Positions 16,723-25,342 of a DNA stretch of 64,000 bases are shown in pieces. The translations under genes and the position numbers were made by a program. Source of the stretch: an uncultured Poribacteria bacterium (GTDB taxonomy: Bacteria > Poribacteria > WGA-4E > PCPOR2b). The stretch's first letter is position 1. The number at the start of each line of letters is the position of its first letter. The notes beneath the pieces are model-generated. The model was not told the origin of the DNA. It saw only the letters and a list, made by a program, of their open reading frames with translations, and searched no databases. Where the stretch lies: the NCBI GenBank assembly GCA_958296125.1, contig OY282444.1, positions 3,381,623 to 3,445,622 of the forward strand, in the 5' to 3' direction.

Positions 16723-17811
16723 ATGAAAGCGTGGCGTTTTTATGGATTTAACGATATGCGGTTGGACGAGGTCCCTGATCCGGTTCGTCGTGAGGGGCAT
16801 GTGATTGCGGAGATTCTCTGTGTGCAACCCTCCGTCACCGAAGCACAACTGGCTTACGGGGTTCCGACCCTCGCTTACGAGCAGATTAAACACCGATTGG
16901 AAACCGAGGCACCGATACGGCTATTCGGACACGAGTTCTGCGCCCGAATCGTCGAAGCCGATGGAGATTCACGATTCCGCCCGGGAGACCGAGTGGCAGC
17001 CCGCGCCAAGCTGCCCTGTGGCGAATGCTCGCTGTGTCTATCGGAGCGCGGAAACGACTGCCGACGCGGCCCGATTATCGGCTTTCAGTTGCCCGGCTGC
17101 TTCTCCGAGCTCGCTGTCCTGCCCGAAATCGCTTTGACGAAAGTGGACGACCGAATTTCTGACAGCGAGGCGGCATGTTTGCAGTCGCTTTCCGATAGCC
17201 TCGCAGCGGTGGATACGGCGGAAATACATATTGGGGATACGGTTGCTATCTTTGGCCAGGGCAGCATGGGGCTTGAGTGTATGCAGGTCGCTCGTGCGAG
17301 TGGCGCGGGGCGGCTGATCACCGTAGATGTCCGAGAGGAAGTGTGCCACGTCTCTAAGGAGTTGGGCGCAGATCACAGCATTGATGCGACCCGAGACAAT
17401 CCTGTTGAGGTCATTCAGGAGTTGACGGACGGAAACGGCGCGGATGTCGTTTTTGAATGCGCGGGCGGAAGCCCGAAGCAAGGCTTGTCCGGGACCAAAA
17501 CCCTTACACAAGCCATCACGGCTGTCCGATCGGGAGGGAAGTTAGCTATCGTTTCATGGTTCGGTCATCCGATGGAACTTGATGTTGATTCGCTACGGGA
17601 GCGCAGTCTCAGATGTTTGTTCCCAGATATCAGTACACTGGCGCACCTAGAACACACAGTTCGGTTGGTCGCCTCCGGCCGGATTCAGCTGAAACCGACC
17701 ATCAAGCACGTTTTATCGGGCATTGAGTCTGTCCCCAAAGCCTTCGAGATTACCGCAAACAAGGGGAAATATGGGGCTATCAACCCGGCACAAGTGATGA
17801 TGCACGAGTGA
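16723..17811 (+). CDS. zinc-dependent medium-chain alcohol/polyol dehydrogenase
   Basis: 362 residues, with a GGAAAGG ribosome site. Hallmarks of the MDR superfamily are present: GHE (catalytic zinc region, residues 66-68), the structural zinc loop C-x2-C-x2-C-x7-C (CGECSLCLSERGNDC), and a Rossmann NAD(P) site GQGSMG. Members oxidise alcohols, sorbitol or threonine. The substrate is not determined here. It is the first gene of a probable operon with a PhyH dioxygenase and a TIM-barrel protein, with gaps of 52 and 34 bp. Confidence 0.88.
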   Translation: MKAWRFYGFNDMRLDEVPDPVRREGHVIAEILCVQPSVTEAQLAYGVPTLAYEQIKHRLETEAPIRLFGHEFCARIVEADGDSRFRPGDRVAARAKLPCGECSLCLSERGNDCRRGPIIGFQLPGCFSELAVLPEIALTKVDDRISDSEAACLQSLSDSLAAVDTAEIHIGDTVAIFGQGSMGLECMQVARASGAGRLITVDVREEVCHVSKELGADHSIDATRDNPVEVIQELTDGNGADVVFECAGGSPKQGLSGTKTLTQAITAVRSGGKLAIVSWFGHPMELDVDSLRERSLRCLFPDISTLAHLEHTVRLVASGRIQLKPTIKHVLSGIESVPKAFEITANKGKYGAINPAQVMMHE

Positions 17812-17863
17812 TTCGCTTCGCAAAAGGTGGCTCTTCGCACACCAGTTCAGAAAGGAAGAACGA

Positions 17864-18637
17864 ATGACCGATCCCCAAATGATTGCCAGTCAAGCACTGC
17901 TCCCACATTTTCGCAAGCACGGTTATGTCATTCTCAAGGATGTCCTCACGCCCGATGAAGTGGCTTACTACCTTGAAATCTACGATCGAGACCGTGAGAG
18001 GTTTGGCAGCCCAAATTGCTGGCACCCTTTCGCCAATCAAATGCGAAACTGCAATGCGTTAGTTACCTCCCCGGAATTCGATCAACTTCTTCGCCATCCC
18101 AAGATTCTGCCGCCGATTGAATTTCTCATGGGAGGGGCCGTCTGTTTCTCCGAAATCTGCCTGCGCCACATGTCACCTTATGATGGCGAACCTCACCAAG
18201 CCTTCCATCGTGACCGCCCGCATTGGGAGGCGCATCCGCTTCGCATGGATTACATACAACTGATGGCCTACCTCACCGATGTCGATGAGGGAACACACTG
18301 CTTCTCCATTTCCCCTGAGTCTGTCGATGAGCCAATCTTAGACGTAGCAGCGAACCTTGAACACAACGGCAGTGTGGACATCCACGGACCCGCAGGCACC
18401 GTCGTGCTTTTCAATATTGCCGTTCCGCATACAGCAACCCTTCGTGTTACACAACGAGAGCGAAAAACGGTCCAAGCGTATTACGGTCACCGTGCCCGCC
18501 CTTTCCTGAGCGACTGCTCTGTGATACCCCCGCGATTTTCGCGTCACCATCCAGATCCGGAGGTACGAGCGTTTTACGGCAACCTTAACAATACAACCCG
18601 AACTTTCTTGGCAGCCTTTGATCCCGTATCTACGTGA
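17864..18637 (+). CDS. phytanoyl-CoA dioxygenase (PhyH) family protein
   Basis: 257 residues, with a GAAAGGAAG ribosome site. Fe(II)/2-oxoglutarate dioxygenase of the PhyH family: HGYVILKDVLTPDEV at the N-terminus, the iron-binding H-x-D (HRD within FHRDRPHWE), and the distal His in VPHTATLR followed by an Arg suited to bind 2-oxoglutarate. It hydroxylates a small-molecule substrate that cannot be deduced. Its position between a dehydrogenase and a carbohydrate-type TIM-barrel protein suggests a shared catabolic route. Confidence 0.88.
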   Translation: MTDPQMIASQALLPHFRKHGYVILKDVLTPDEVAYYLEIYDRDRERFGSPNCWHPFANQMRNCNALVTSPEFDQLLRHPKILPPIEFLMGGAVCFSEICLRHMSPYDGEPHQAFHRDRPHWEAHPLRMDYIQLMAYLTDVDEGTHCFSISPESVDEPILDVAANLEHNGSVDIHGPAGTVVLFNIAVPHTATLRVTQRERKTVQAYYGHRARPFLSDCSVIPPRFSRHHPDPEVRAFYGNLNNTTRTFLAAFDPVST

Positions 18638-18671
18638 ATCTTGAAACTTCCTAACGGAAAGGCAAACCGCT

Positions 18672-20288
18672 ATGAAGCGCAAACATTCCTTGGATGAGCC
18701 CCGTGTTTTCATGTTCGATGACGGACGGCACGCCGCCAGCCTTTATCAATTTGAGCCGCCCCTCGAACCTTCGGACTTCACCTTCAACGTAGAGCAACTG
18801 GCAGACAGCGGCGTAGATACCCTCATATACTTCGCAGTGCTTGAGGGAGGCGTGGTGATGTATGACAGCCGTGTAGCACCGAAGTGGGGGGATAACGTCG
18901 TCAAATGGACACATACCGTCTGGTATCGTGCCGGGCGAAACATCCATCAACTGATCGCCGATGGTCATGACCCGCTGAAGCTGCTCTGTGATCGCTGCCA
19001 TGAAAAGGGAATCTGGTTCATTCCCAGCAATCCGGTCACCCTCTCCGGCGGCGATAGAGCAATCGACGGTGGGTTGGGTCGCAAGTCCGACTTTGTGTAT
19101 GAGCACCCGGGGTTTCAGGTGGGAGCGGAAGAGGATCCACGGGCATCAGACGCATCGCCAACGCGGTTCAGCTTTTTGCATCCGGAGGTTCGAGAGGAAC
19201 GCTTTCAGGTCTCCGAGGAACTACTCGCCCGCTACGAAACCGATGGCATTGAACTGAACATGACCGATTTCGTTCCGTTTTGTAAGTTCGACGAGGTTGA
19301 GGAGCTTGCACCGATTATGACCCAATGGATGCGCGACCTGCGCGAAGTCGCTCAGAACGCCGAGGAAAGGGGTGGGTGTCGTAAACGTATCTATGTTCGC
19401 ATCCCGGCGCATCCAGATGCTTGGCGAGCCCTCGGGTACGACGTTCCACTTTGGGTTTCGGAGGGATTGGTGGATGGCTTAATCTGTCAACCCGGACTCA
19501 CGCAGGGACCCGTCGATCAGGACCCCGACCTCTCAGGCGCGATAGCGTTGACTAATGGGACTCAATGTCGGGTACTTGCGTCCTTCCAAAACGTGCTCGG
19601 CAGGCAACTGAAACAGTATGCCACCCCGCCGATGATCTGGGCTGCCGCTGCGAATGCATACGCCCAAGGCGCGGATGGTTTCGGGATAGGAGATGCCCAT
19701 TGGACACCCAACGGTTGGCCCTGGACACACGACGAATACCAGACCCTGCGGTTGCTGGGACACCCTGAAATGTTGGCGACAGCTGATAAGCTTTACCGCG
19801 TCCGCTCCGAAACACGGGGGGTGACCAAAGGTGTGGGTTGGGCACCCGGTGTGGCCTCTTCCCTCCCGCAGACATTGGTTGAGGGAGAACCGGTCGAGGT
19901 TCAACTGCGGATAAGCGACGAGCTGGAAAAATGGGACGCGCTAGGAAGGGTCGAATCGGTTCAACTACGGATACGCCTGACGGGGATTGAGCCTTCGCTG
20001 AACGAGGTCCGAATTGAACTTAATGGTCAACCGCTGCCAGATTCCATTCTGGATATAGAGGATCTGAACTACCGCCTGATAAGTGCCGGGGCTGTAGGAC
20101 CCTACGGGCAGGTGTATAAATACCAACTGCCCCCTGCGTATTATCCGAAACAAGGACATAACACGGTGTGTATCACGCTAATGAAGCGAGACCAGAATAT
20201 TGAGAATCCTTTTGAGGTTTACGATGTCGATTGCAACATCCGATACCGTCTCCACCGTCACTTTGGGCGAGAACCGATTGACTATTAG
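18672..20288 (+). CDS. TIM-barrel glycoside-hydrolase-like protein
   Basis: 538 residues, with a GAAAGG ribosome site and no signal peptide. The first 370 residues have the texture of a (beta/alpha)8 barrel: DTLIYFAVLEGG, an HEKGIWFIPSNP strand, DGIELNMTDFVPF with acidic residues at a strand end, a distinct RIYVRIPAHPDAW, and a GADGFGIGDAHW strand. The remaining 160 residues look like a beta-sandwich (VESVQLRIRLTGI, NEVRIELNGQPL). This layout is common in uncharacterised glycosidase-like families. Catalytic residues cannot be named with confidence. Last gene of the three-gene operon. Confidence 0.6.
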   Translation: MKRKHSLDEPRVFMFDDGRHAASLYQFEPPLEPSDFTFNVEQLADSGVDTLIYFAVLEGGVVMYDSRVAPKWGDNVVKWTHTVWYRAGRNIHQLIADGHDPLKLLCDRCHEKGIWFIPSNPVTLSGGDRAIDGGLGRKSDFVYEHPGFQVGAEEDPRASDASPTRFSFLHPEVREERFQVSEELLARYETDGIELNMTDFVPFCKFDEVEELAPIMTQWMRDLREVAQNAEERGGCRKRIYVRIPAHPDAWRALGYDVPLWVSEGLVDGLICQPGLTQGPVDQDPDLSGAIALTNGTQCRVLASFQNVLGRQLKQYATPPMIWAAAANAYAQGADGFGIGDAHWTPNGWPWTHDEYQTLRLLGHPEMLATADKLYRVRSETRGVTKGVGWAPGVASSLPQTLVEGEPVEVQLRISDELEKWDALGRVESVQLRIRLTGIEPSLNEVRIELNGQPLPDSILDIEDLNYRLISAGAVGPYGQVYKYQLPPAYYPKQGHNTVCITLMKRDQNIENPFEVYDVDCNIRYRLHRHFGREPIDY

Positions 20289-20295
20289 TGCTTTA

Positions 20296-20423
20296 TAGGA
20301 CCTACGCCCTTCAGTTTGTAGTCGCACAATTCAACCCGCGTTCGGACGGGCAATAAATCGCCGAATAAGAGAAAGCCCCCTGATAAGGGGGGTGGCTTTG
20401 AGCGTTCAACTGCGTAGGTCCTA
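20296..20423. mobile_element. MITE-like element with 12-bp terminal inverted repeats
   Basis: TAGGACCTACGC at the left end and GCGTAGGTCCTA at the right, exact inverted repeats, 128 bp, no ORF. The left 60 bp are about 85% identical to the inverse of 28861-28922, and the right 30 bp to 28679-28708. An inner CCCCCTTATCAGGGGG-type hairpin lies at 20377-20392. No target duplication is obvious. Confidence 0.65.
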
Positions 20424-20465
20424 AGAAGTAAAGTGAGGAAAGCGATGAAGATTGGGGCCTTTCTT

Positions 20466-21515
20466 TCAGAATGAACGTGACATTGTGATCGAAACAGTGG
20501 GTCCAAGTTCAAAAGCGTCGCCTGCATCGGACAATGTTCGCCGATGAAATGGAAGCATTATGGAAAAGCGCACTGGGACTCCGTATCCAGCGTTGAGCTT
20601 TGCACCAAACAATCCAGCGTTGAGAACCAGACCTGAGTTAATATCTTGCTCACCGTCCCAATGAGCATAGGATTGATAAAACCCTAGGTAGGCGGCGTGA
20701 AATGCAAGCCAATCTAATAGGTGATATTTCACTTCTGCGTTCAAAGTCAGTTCTACAGGCCCGCGATAGGTTTGGTTGTTTTCATAGAACGGAAATTGCC
20801 CCCTGACAGAAGCATCTAGTGAAAAGTCACCCAGGAGTGGGGTTCCGTAATGCAATTCAGCCAATGGGTTGAATGTTCCGGTTCCAAATTGGATATGCAG
20901 ATGTTCCAGTCCAGCATCACCCAACGCGAAGGGGTTTTCTTCTGTTTTCCCTATTGGAATGCTGCTGCCGAGTAATGCAACCAAATGGTCACTGTCACGC
21001 CAGATGCCAAGCCTTCTGTGAGAAAGCAGAAAACTGAAATCAGAAAATCCGCGATAGGTTTCGTCGCGGTGGTGGATATTCTGGTTTGCAAGTATCGCCC
21101 CGCGGTCGCGAGGAGACGTGGGTTCGATTTCCTCAATGCTTGCATCTTGATTCTTAATTGCATAAGGGATACTAAGCATGACCTTCCAGTTGTTAGCTAT
21201 GCTATACTGGAGACCCAAATCCAGACGAAGAAAATCAAGAGAGACCAGATGTCGGTGCAACGGTGATTTGACGACTTGTCGAGTTGGGGAAAGTCCCTTC
21301 GTCTCCAAATGGCCACCGTCAGAATCAAATCCTCTCAACACATTAAGGGAGAATCGAAATTTACCTGTGTCTTCTGAAGTCGAACCGACTTCACCTATCC
21401 CGCTACGCGGAATTGCGGGATTGCTTCAAGCACCTCACGACTCTTGACCGAATGCAAACAGCGAGAGATGGAAAAAACCGAGTAAGAGTGTGGTTAAAAG
21501 GACTATCGTTTTCAT
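20466..21515 (-). pseudogene. outer-membrane beta-barrel gene with two in-frame TGA codons
   Basis: From ATG-ATG at 21515-21518 (GAGGTGA site) a good signal peptide is encoded (MKTIVLLTTLLLGFFHLSLF), then the frame meets TGA, two codons, TGA, and continues open for about 300 codons to 20466. The downstream part alternates hydrophobic and polar residues, with many aromatic girdle residues and a final aromatic F, as in Gram-negative outer-membrane barrels (MetA-pathway or transporter type). The stops fall in a short stretch with two palindromes (TCCCGC/GCGGGA and AAGTCG/CGACTT), which looks like an insertion. An internal GTG at 21341 gives a 291-codon ORF but would lack export. It is best read as disrupted, though intact remains possible if sequencing erred. 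Confidence 0.6.
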
Positions 21516-21608
21516 CATTCACCTCAAATCTAAAACGAATAGAAATAGAGCGATAGACTGAGACCACCGCCTTAGAGCTATATGTCCCGATGCAACTTGT
21601 TTCATATC

Positions 21609-21789
21609 TCAATGAAATTCGGTCGGAAGTGTCTCTTTATGGCAGTGCTGTGAACCCCCTTTAGGTGCCTTTAGGCGGCATCGAATCCGAAAGAGAAAGT
21701 TCACAATTTCCCTGCGTTAGGGCTGGACAGAGGATATAAATTGAAAAGCAACTGAGGAAAAGGACAGATACGATTGGCTTAATTTTCAT
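21609..21789 (-). pseudogene. small secreted protein with frameshift
   Basis: ATG at 21789 opens a 42-residue frame to 21661 with a clear signal peptide (ending CPALTQG). Skipping one base at the stop restores a frame to 21609 that adds KGGSQHCHKETLPTEFH, which resembles haem-c-type CHKET tails without the first cysteine. It lies directly upstream of the damaged beta-barrel gene on the same strand, so both members of this small operon seem decayed. Confidence 0.4.
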
Positions 21790-22037
21790 TTTTGATGTGG
21801 CTCTGCGAGGGTATTAAAAAAAACGAGTAAGATCATACCAAATCGCTTTCTCTAAAATCAGACGCATTTTATACCGCGATGGTTGAATGATTTGGAAGGA
21901 ACGGTTGAAATTCAAGCTGTTTGTATGAGGTTTGACCGCGCCCTACCGGCAGCTATCAAAGAAAAAATCAAAAGAGTCGGTTTCTCCACGCTGCAGCCAT
22001 TGGCTTGATTACATATTTCTCTCATGGAGGCAACTTG

Positions 22038-23348
22038 ATGCAATCAACCACTGTCCCACATCGTGCTGGTTTGCGCGTTGGTGCGGGAAGCGTGAATCTT
22101 CCTGCCGATGATTCAATGGTCGTCGCCGGCAGTATCTTGCCGAGGCATGTCAAGGGGCAAGAAGGCGAGTTAAGAGCGGTTGCCATCGTGATTGAAAAGC
22201 CGCCGACTCCCAAACTTGCCATTGTCGTTTGCGATGTTATCGTCGTGACCCGCGATGACGTTGATGCCGCGGTTGCCGAGATTGGAAGGACAACCGGCAT
22301 TTCACCCACCAACATTCTGATCAGTGCCACACACACGCATCACGCACCGAGTACCATCGTTGTGCACGGCTATGGCCGCGACGATGAGTTTGGCCGACGG
22401 TTACGCGAAGGAATCATCCGGGCTGTCCAGCAGGCAGATGCGAACTTAAGCGACGGCGAATCCCATTTCTACTTCCATCAAGGCGAAGAAAATACCATTG
22501 GTGGTAACAGTCGGCTATTGCTCGCTGATGGCACAATCTGGTGGGTCGGCCCCTGCACAGACGCGGTGCGACCTACCGGCCCCTTCGACCCCCAACTACC
22601 GGTTTTTGCCTTCCGCGACGCTGACGGTCAACTTCAGGCACTGATGTACAACCACTCCACCCATACGATTGGCACGTGCAGCGGGGATGTCCGCTCTCCC
22701 AGCTTCTATGGCTTGGCGGCACAGGAATTGGAAGTCGAGTTGGGCGGCAGCGTGTGCTTTCTGCCGGGCGCGTTTGGATCGACACACAACGTCACCGAGG
22801 TGCCACCTCCCGAAGCGGTTAAGCGGCTCAAGGGGGCAATCACCGAAGCCGTCGAGCAGGCAAAGCCGATGCCCGTCGAGAAATTGGCATCCATTCAATG
22901 CCCCTTTACGTTCAAGGTTCGGACATTTAATGAGGCTGTAGAGGACGAAAAAGTGTCCTCTTACTGCCGTAAGCGCGTGCCGGATGGCGCAGATAGTACC
23001 ATCAACGTCTTCCGAAACATGCGCCAAGTGCTTGCACCTCAACAAGGGCAAGTACGTGAAACTACCCTCCAAGCGATGGTTATCGGTGAAGTTGCTATTG
23101 TCGGTGTACCGGGTGAACTGTTTACAGGCTTAGGGGTTGACCTCAAGGAACGTTCCCCTTTTCAGCACACTTATGTCGTCTCGATCGCCAATGATTGGAT
23201 GGGCTACCTACCTGACCGGGAGGCTCACACACTCGGCGGCTATCAAACTTGGATGGGACTACACAGCTACGCGGAGGAAGGCACCGGCGAGCGGATGGTC
23301 AATGAATTGCTCAACATGCTTGAGCCGCTGGCAAATCAACAGCAGTGA
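22038..23348 (+). CDS. neutral ceramidase-like hydrolase (alkaline ceramidase superfamily)
   Basis: 436 residues; ATG 22038 is chosen for GGAGG at 22026-22030. The N-terminal half has the family layout: GAGSVNLP start, PKLAIVVCDVI, SATHTHHAPST with the clustered zinc-binding histidines, and a later NHSTHTIG. The C-terminal half has the GVPGELFTGLG motif and SIANDWMGYLPDREAH, both typical of neutral/alkaline non-lysosomal ceramidases and related proteins in bacteria. No signal peptide is seen, unlike secreted ceramidases, and the length is well under the 650-700 of true enzymes, so the substrate is probably a different amide. Standing alone on the plus strand after a 250-bp gap with nothing recognised. 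Confidence 0.8.
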   Translation: MQSTTVPHRAGLRVGAGSVNLPADDSMVVAGSILPRHVKGQEGELRAVAIVIEKPPTPKLAIVVCDVIVVTRDDVDAAVAEIGRTTGISPTNILISATHTHHAPSTIVVHGYGRDDEFGRRLREGIIRAVQQADANLSDGESHFYFHQGEENTIGGNSRLLLADGTIWWVGPCTDAVRPTGPFDPQLPVFAFRDADGQLQALMYNHSTHTIGTCSGDVRSPSFYGLAAQELEVELGGSVCFLPGAFGSTHNVTEVPPPEAVKRLKGAITEAVEQAKPMPVEKLASIQCPFTFKVRTFNEAVEDEKVSSYCRKRVPDGADSTINVFRNMRQVLAPQQGQVRETTLQAMVIGEVAIVGVPGELFTGLGVDLKERSPFQHTYVVSIANDWMGYLPDREAHTLGGYQTWMGLHSYAEEGTGERMVNELLNMLEPLANQQQ

Positions 23349-23511
23349 GCAAACGGTGAAGCAAATTCGATTATACTTTTAACACACTTACCGGGGATAA
23401 TTCGGGACGTGCGAGATGTTGAGAGAATCCTTGAAGTCCACGGCTTCAGAGTGAAGTTGAAAACTGATTTGACATCTTTGCTTATATGGTATGAAAGGAA
23501 AAATTAAAAAA

Positions 23512-24501
23512 ATGGAAGAAAAGTCAAATGAGCAGCAGCCCTCGCATTTGGTGCGTTTCGGACAGACCGATTTGTACGTCTCCCGCCTCTGTCAGGGAAC
23601 CGCATTTCGGAATATGCCACGGGCGGCGGATAACCCAATGGGGCTGCGTGTGCTGCAACACTGCCTTGAGGTAGGCGTGAACTTCTTCGATTCATCAAAT
23701 GCCTACGGTTGGGGAGGCGCAGAAGAAACCTTGGGCAAAGCTATTGCGGGGCGGCGCGATCAGGTGGTCATTTGCACCAAAGTCGCTGCATCATACGCTC
23801 CAGAAAAAGAGGGGAAGGCGGGGAAACCGGCGCGTTTCACCCGAGATTTTCTTTTTCAACAGGCAGAAGGCAGCCTCAGACGCTTACAAACCGACTATAT
23901 CGATCTCTACCTGCTCCATCAACCGGACAAGGTCTCCCCAGCGGCAGAGGTCGTCGATTCGATGGATGCGCTGGTGCGGTCAGGGATGATCCGATATTGG
24001 GGTGTCTCCAACCATAGCACCGCACAGGTGAGCGAGTACGTCGAGCTTGGGCAAAGAACCGGCAAAGCATCCATTGTAGGCACTGAAGATTACTATAACG
24101 TCGCTGGAGAATCCTTGACCGATACAGGCGATTCCCGTGTGCACCAACTGGAGCAGGAGATGTTTCCCATGTTGCGAAAATCGGGGTTGGGGCTTCTTGC
24201 TTTTAGTCCCTTGGACACCGGATACCTTGTGCCGGGGCGTAATATTGACCCGGATACACCGTTGGGAACACTGATAGACGTGCTGGATCAGGTAGCTCAA
24301 AATCTGCGCGTGAGCCGGGCCGCAGTTTGCGTCGCTTGGGTGCTGACCCACCCAGAGGTGACGAGCGTACTGGCTGGTGCTGAACGTCCTGAACATGTTG
24401 AGGACAATTTCGCCGGTACACAGCTGATATTGCCCGACGCAGCAATTGAAACTCTGAACACTGCTAGCGCAGCCTACAGAGAGCACAGAGAAACGCATTA
24501 A
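23512..24501 (+). CDS. aldo/keto reductase
   Basis: 329 residues from ATG 23512, which sits behind a GAAAGGAAAAA stretch like other genes here; an in-frame ATG at 23491 has no ribosome site. The AKR catalytic tetrad is in place: D and Y in FFDSSNAYGWG, K in TKVA, H in LLHQPD. NADP-binding features appear near the C-terminus (AGAERPEHVEDNF). NADPH-dependent reduction of aldehydes or sugars is the family activity. A second AKR is cut off at the window end. Confidence 0.88.
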   Translation: MEEKSNEQQPSHLVRFGQTDLYVSRLCQGTAFRNMPRAADNPMGLRVLQHCLEVGVNFFDSSNAYGWGGAEETLGKAIAGRRDQVVICTKVAASYAPEKEGKAGKPARFTRDFLFQQAEGSLRRLQTDYIDLYLLHQPDKVSPAAEVVDSMDALVRSGMIRYWGVSNHSTAQVSEYVELGQRTGKASIVGTEDYYNVAGESLTDTGDSRVHQLEQEMFPMLRKSGLGLLAFSPLDTGYLVPGRNIDPDTPLGTLIDVLDQVAQNLRVSRAAVCVAWVLTHPEVTSVLAGAERPEHVEDNFAGTQLILPDAAIETLNTASAAYREHRETH

Positions 24502-24512
24502 AAGGTTGACTC

Positions 24513-24580
24513 ATGTTAAGAAATCGTGCAACAGAAATCGCCCCCCGCCCCTACGATTTCTCTTCGGGTTTTGCATTTTT
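24513..24580. repeat. dispersed repeat, copy 1 (AAGAAATCGTGCAA type)
   Basis: Starts ATGTTAAGAAATCGTGCAA and ends CGATTTCTCTTCGGGTTTTGCA with imperfect inverted ends. A second copy at 62394-62490 shares both ends but has a different middle. Confidence 0.5.
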
Positions 24581-24637
24581 TTTATGAGCTCCGTAGGTCG
24601 GGGAGCCCTACCTACCCAAAAGTAACGGAGGAAAAAA

Positions 24638-25312
24638 ATGAGACTCATTCTGATCGGTTGTGAATACAGCGGCACAACGACATTAGCCAACGCAATTAAC
24701 GAATGGACCAAAGAGACGATGGGCAAGGAGTTTACTCTCATCCATGACCACTTCAAACTGCCGGATACCAAGCCCCATGGACCAGAACTCACTGAGACGG
24801 AAATCGCACAGTTCGCCGCGCTCAGTCCGCGAATGACAGAGGTTATACAACGGCACAACCTATACTATCACACGCCTGCTGAGTCCTCGTCGGGAGAGGA
24901 CTTTCTTGGAATCGGTATCCATATCGACGAGGCAATATACGGACCACTATACTATGGCTACGGTGGACCCGGTGATATGGGGGACCGGCAAATGATTGCA
25001 AAAAACCTCGAGCACCGTATCCTCAAATTTGCACCCGAAACTGTGCTAATTTTGGTGAAGGCTTCCCCCGAAGTCATTGCCAAGCGGATGAAAGAAAATC
25101 CCCATAAATACCCGCTTGTGCCAGAAAAGGATATTGCAGATGTGCTGCAAAGATTTGAGGAAGCACACCAAAATTCGCTGATTAGAGTCAAGATAACGCT
25201 AGACACCTCCACTGCGACAGGCGATGAGACAGTCGCTGACTTTGCGGAAAAAATTCAGCCGTACTTAACCGAGTCCGAACTCATGCGACTTTTGCTTTCG
25301 CAAGGAAAGTAG
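24638..25312 (+). CDS. P-loop-like nucleotide-binding protein with altered Walker A
   Basis: 224 residues, with a GGAGGA ribosome site. N-terminus LILIGCEYSGTTTLANAI resembles a kinase or NTPase P-loop but has Thr where GxxxxGK[ST] needs Lys. Later VLILVKASPEVIAKRM fits the LID region of P-loop kinases, and GIHIDEAIYGPLYYGYG supplies acidic residues. The enzyme may be inactive, or a divergent sulfotransferase- or kinase-like fold. It is 30 bp upstream of the PhyH-HEAT gene, so they are probably co-transcribed. Confidence 0.6.
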   Translation: MRLILIGCEYSGTTTLANAINEWTKETMGKEFTLIHDHFKLPDTKPHGPELTETEIAQFAALSPRMTEVIQRHNLYYHTPAESSSGEDFLGIGIHIDEAIYGPLYYGYGGPGDMGDRQMIAKNLEHRILKFAPETVLILVKASPEVIAKRMKENPHKYPLVPEKDIADVLQRFEEAHQNSLIRVKITLDTSTATGDETVADFAEKIQPYLTESELMRLLLSQGK

Positions 25313-25342
25313 GAAGGCCCCGTACCGAAAGGAAAAAGGGAA

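Noticed and set aside
21390-21515. TGA read-through or alternative genetic code
   Set aside because: Many genes here end normally at TGA, and two TGA codons in a palindromic stretch are better explained by an insertion or mutation.
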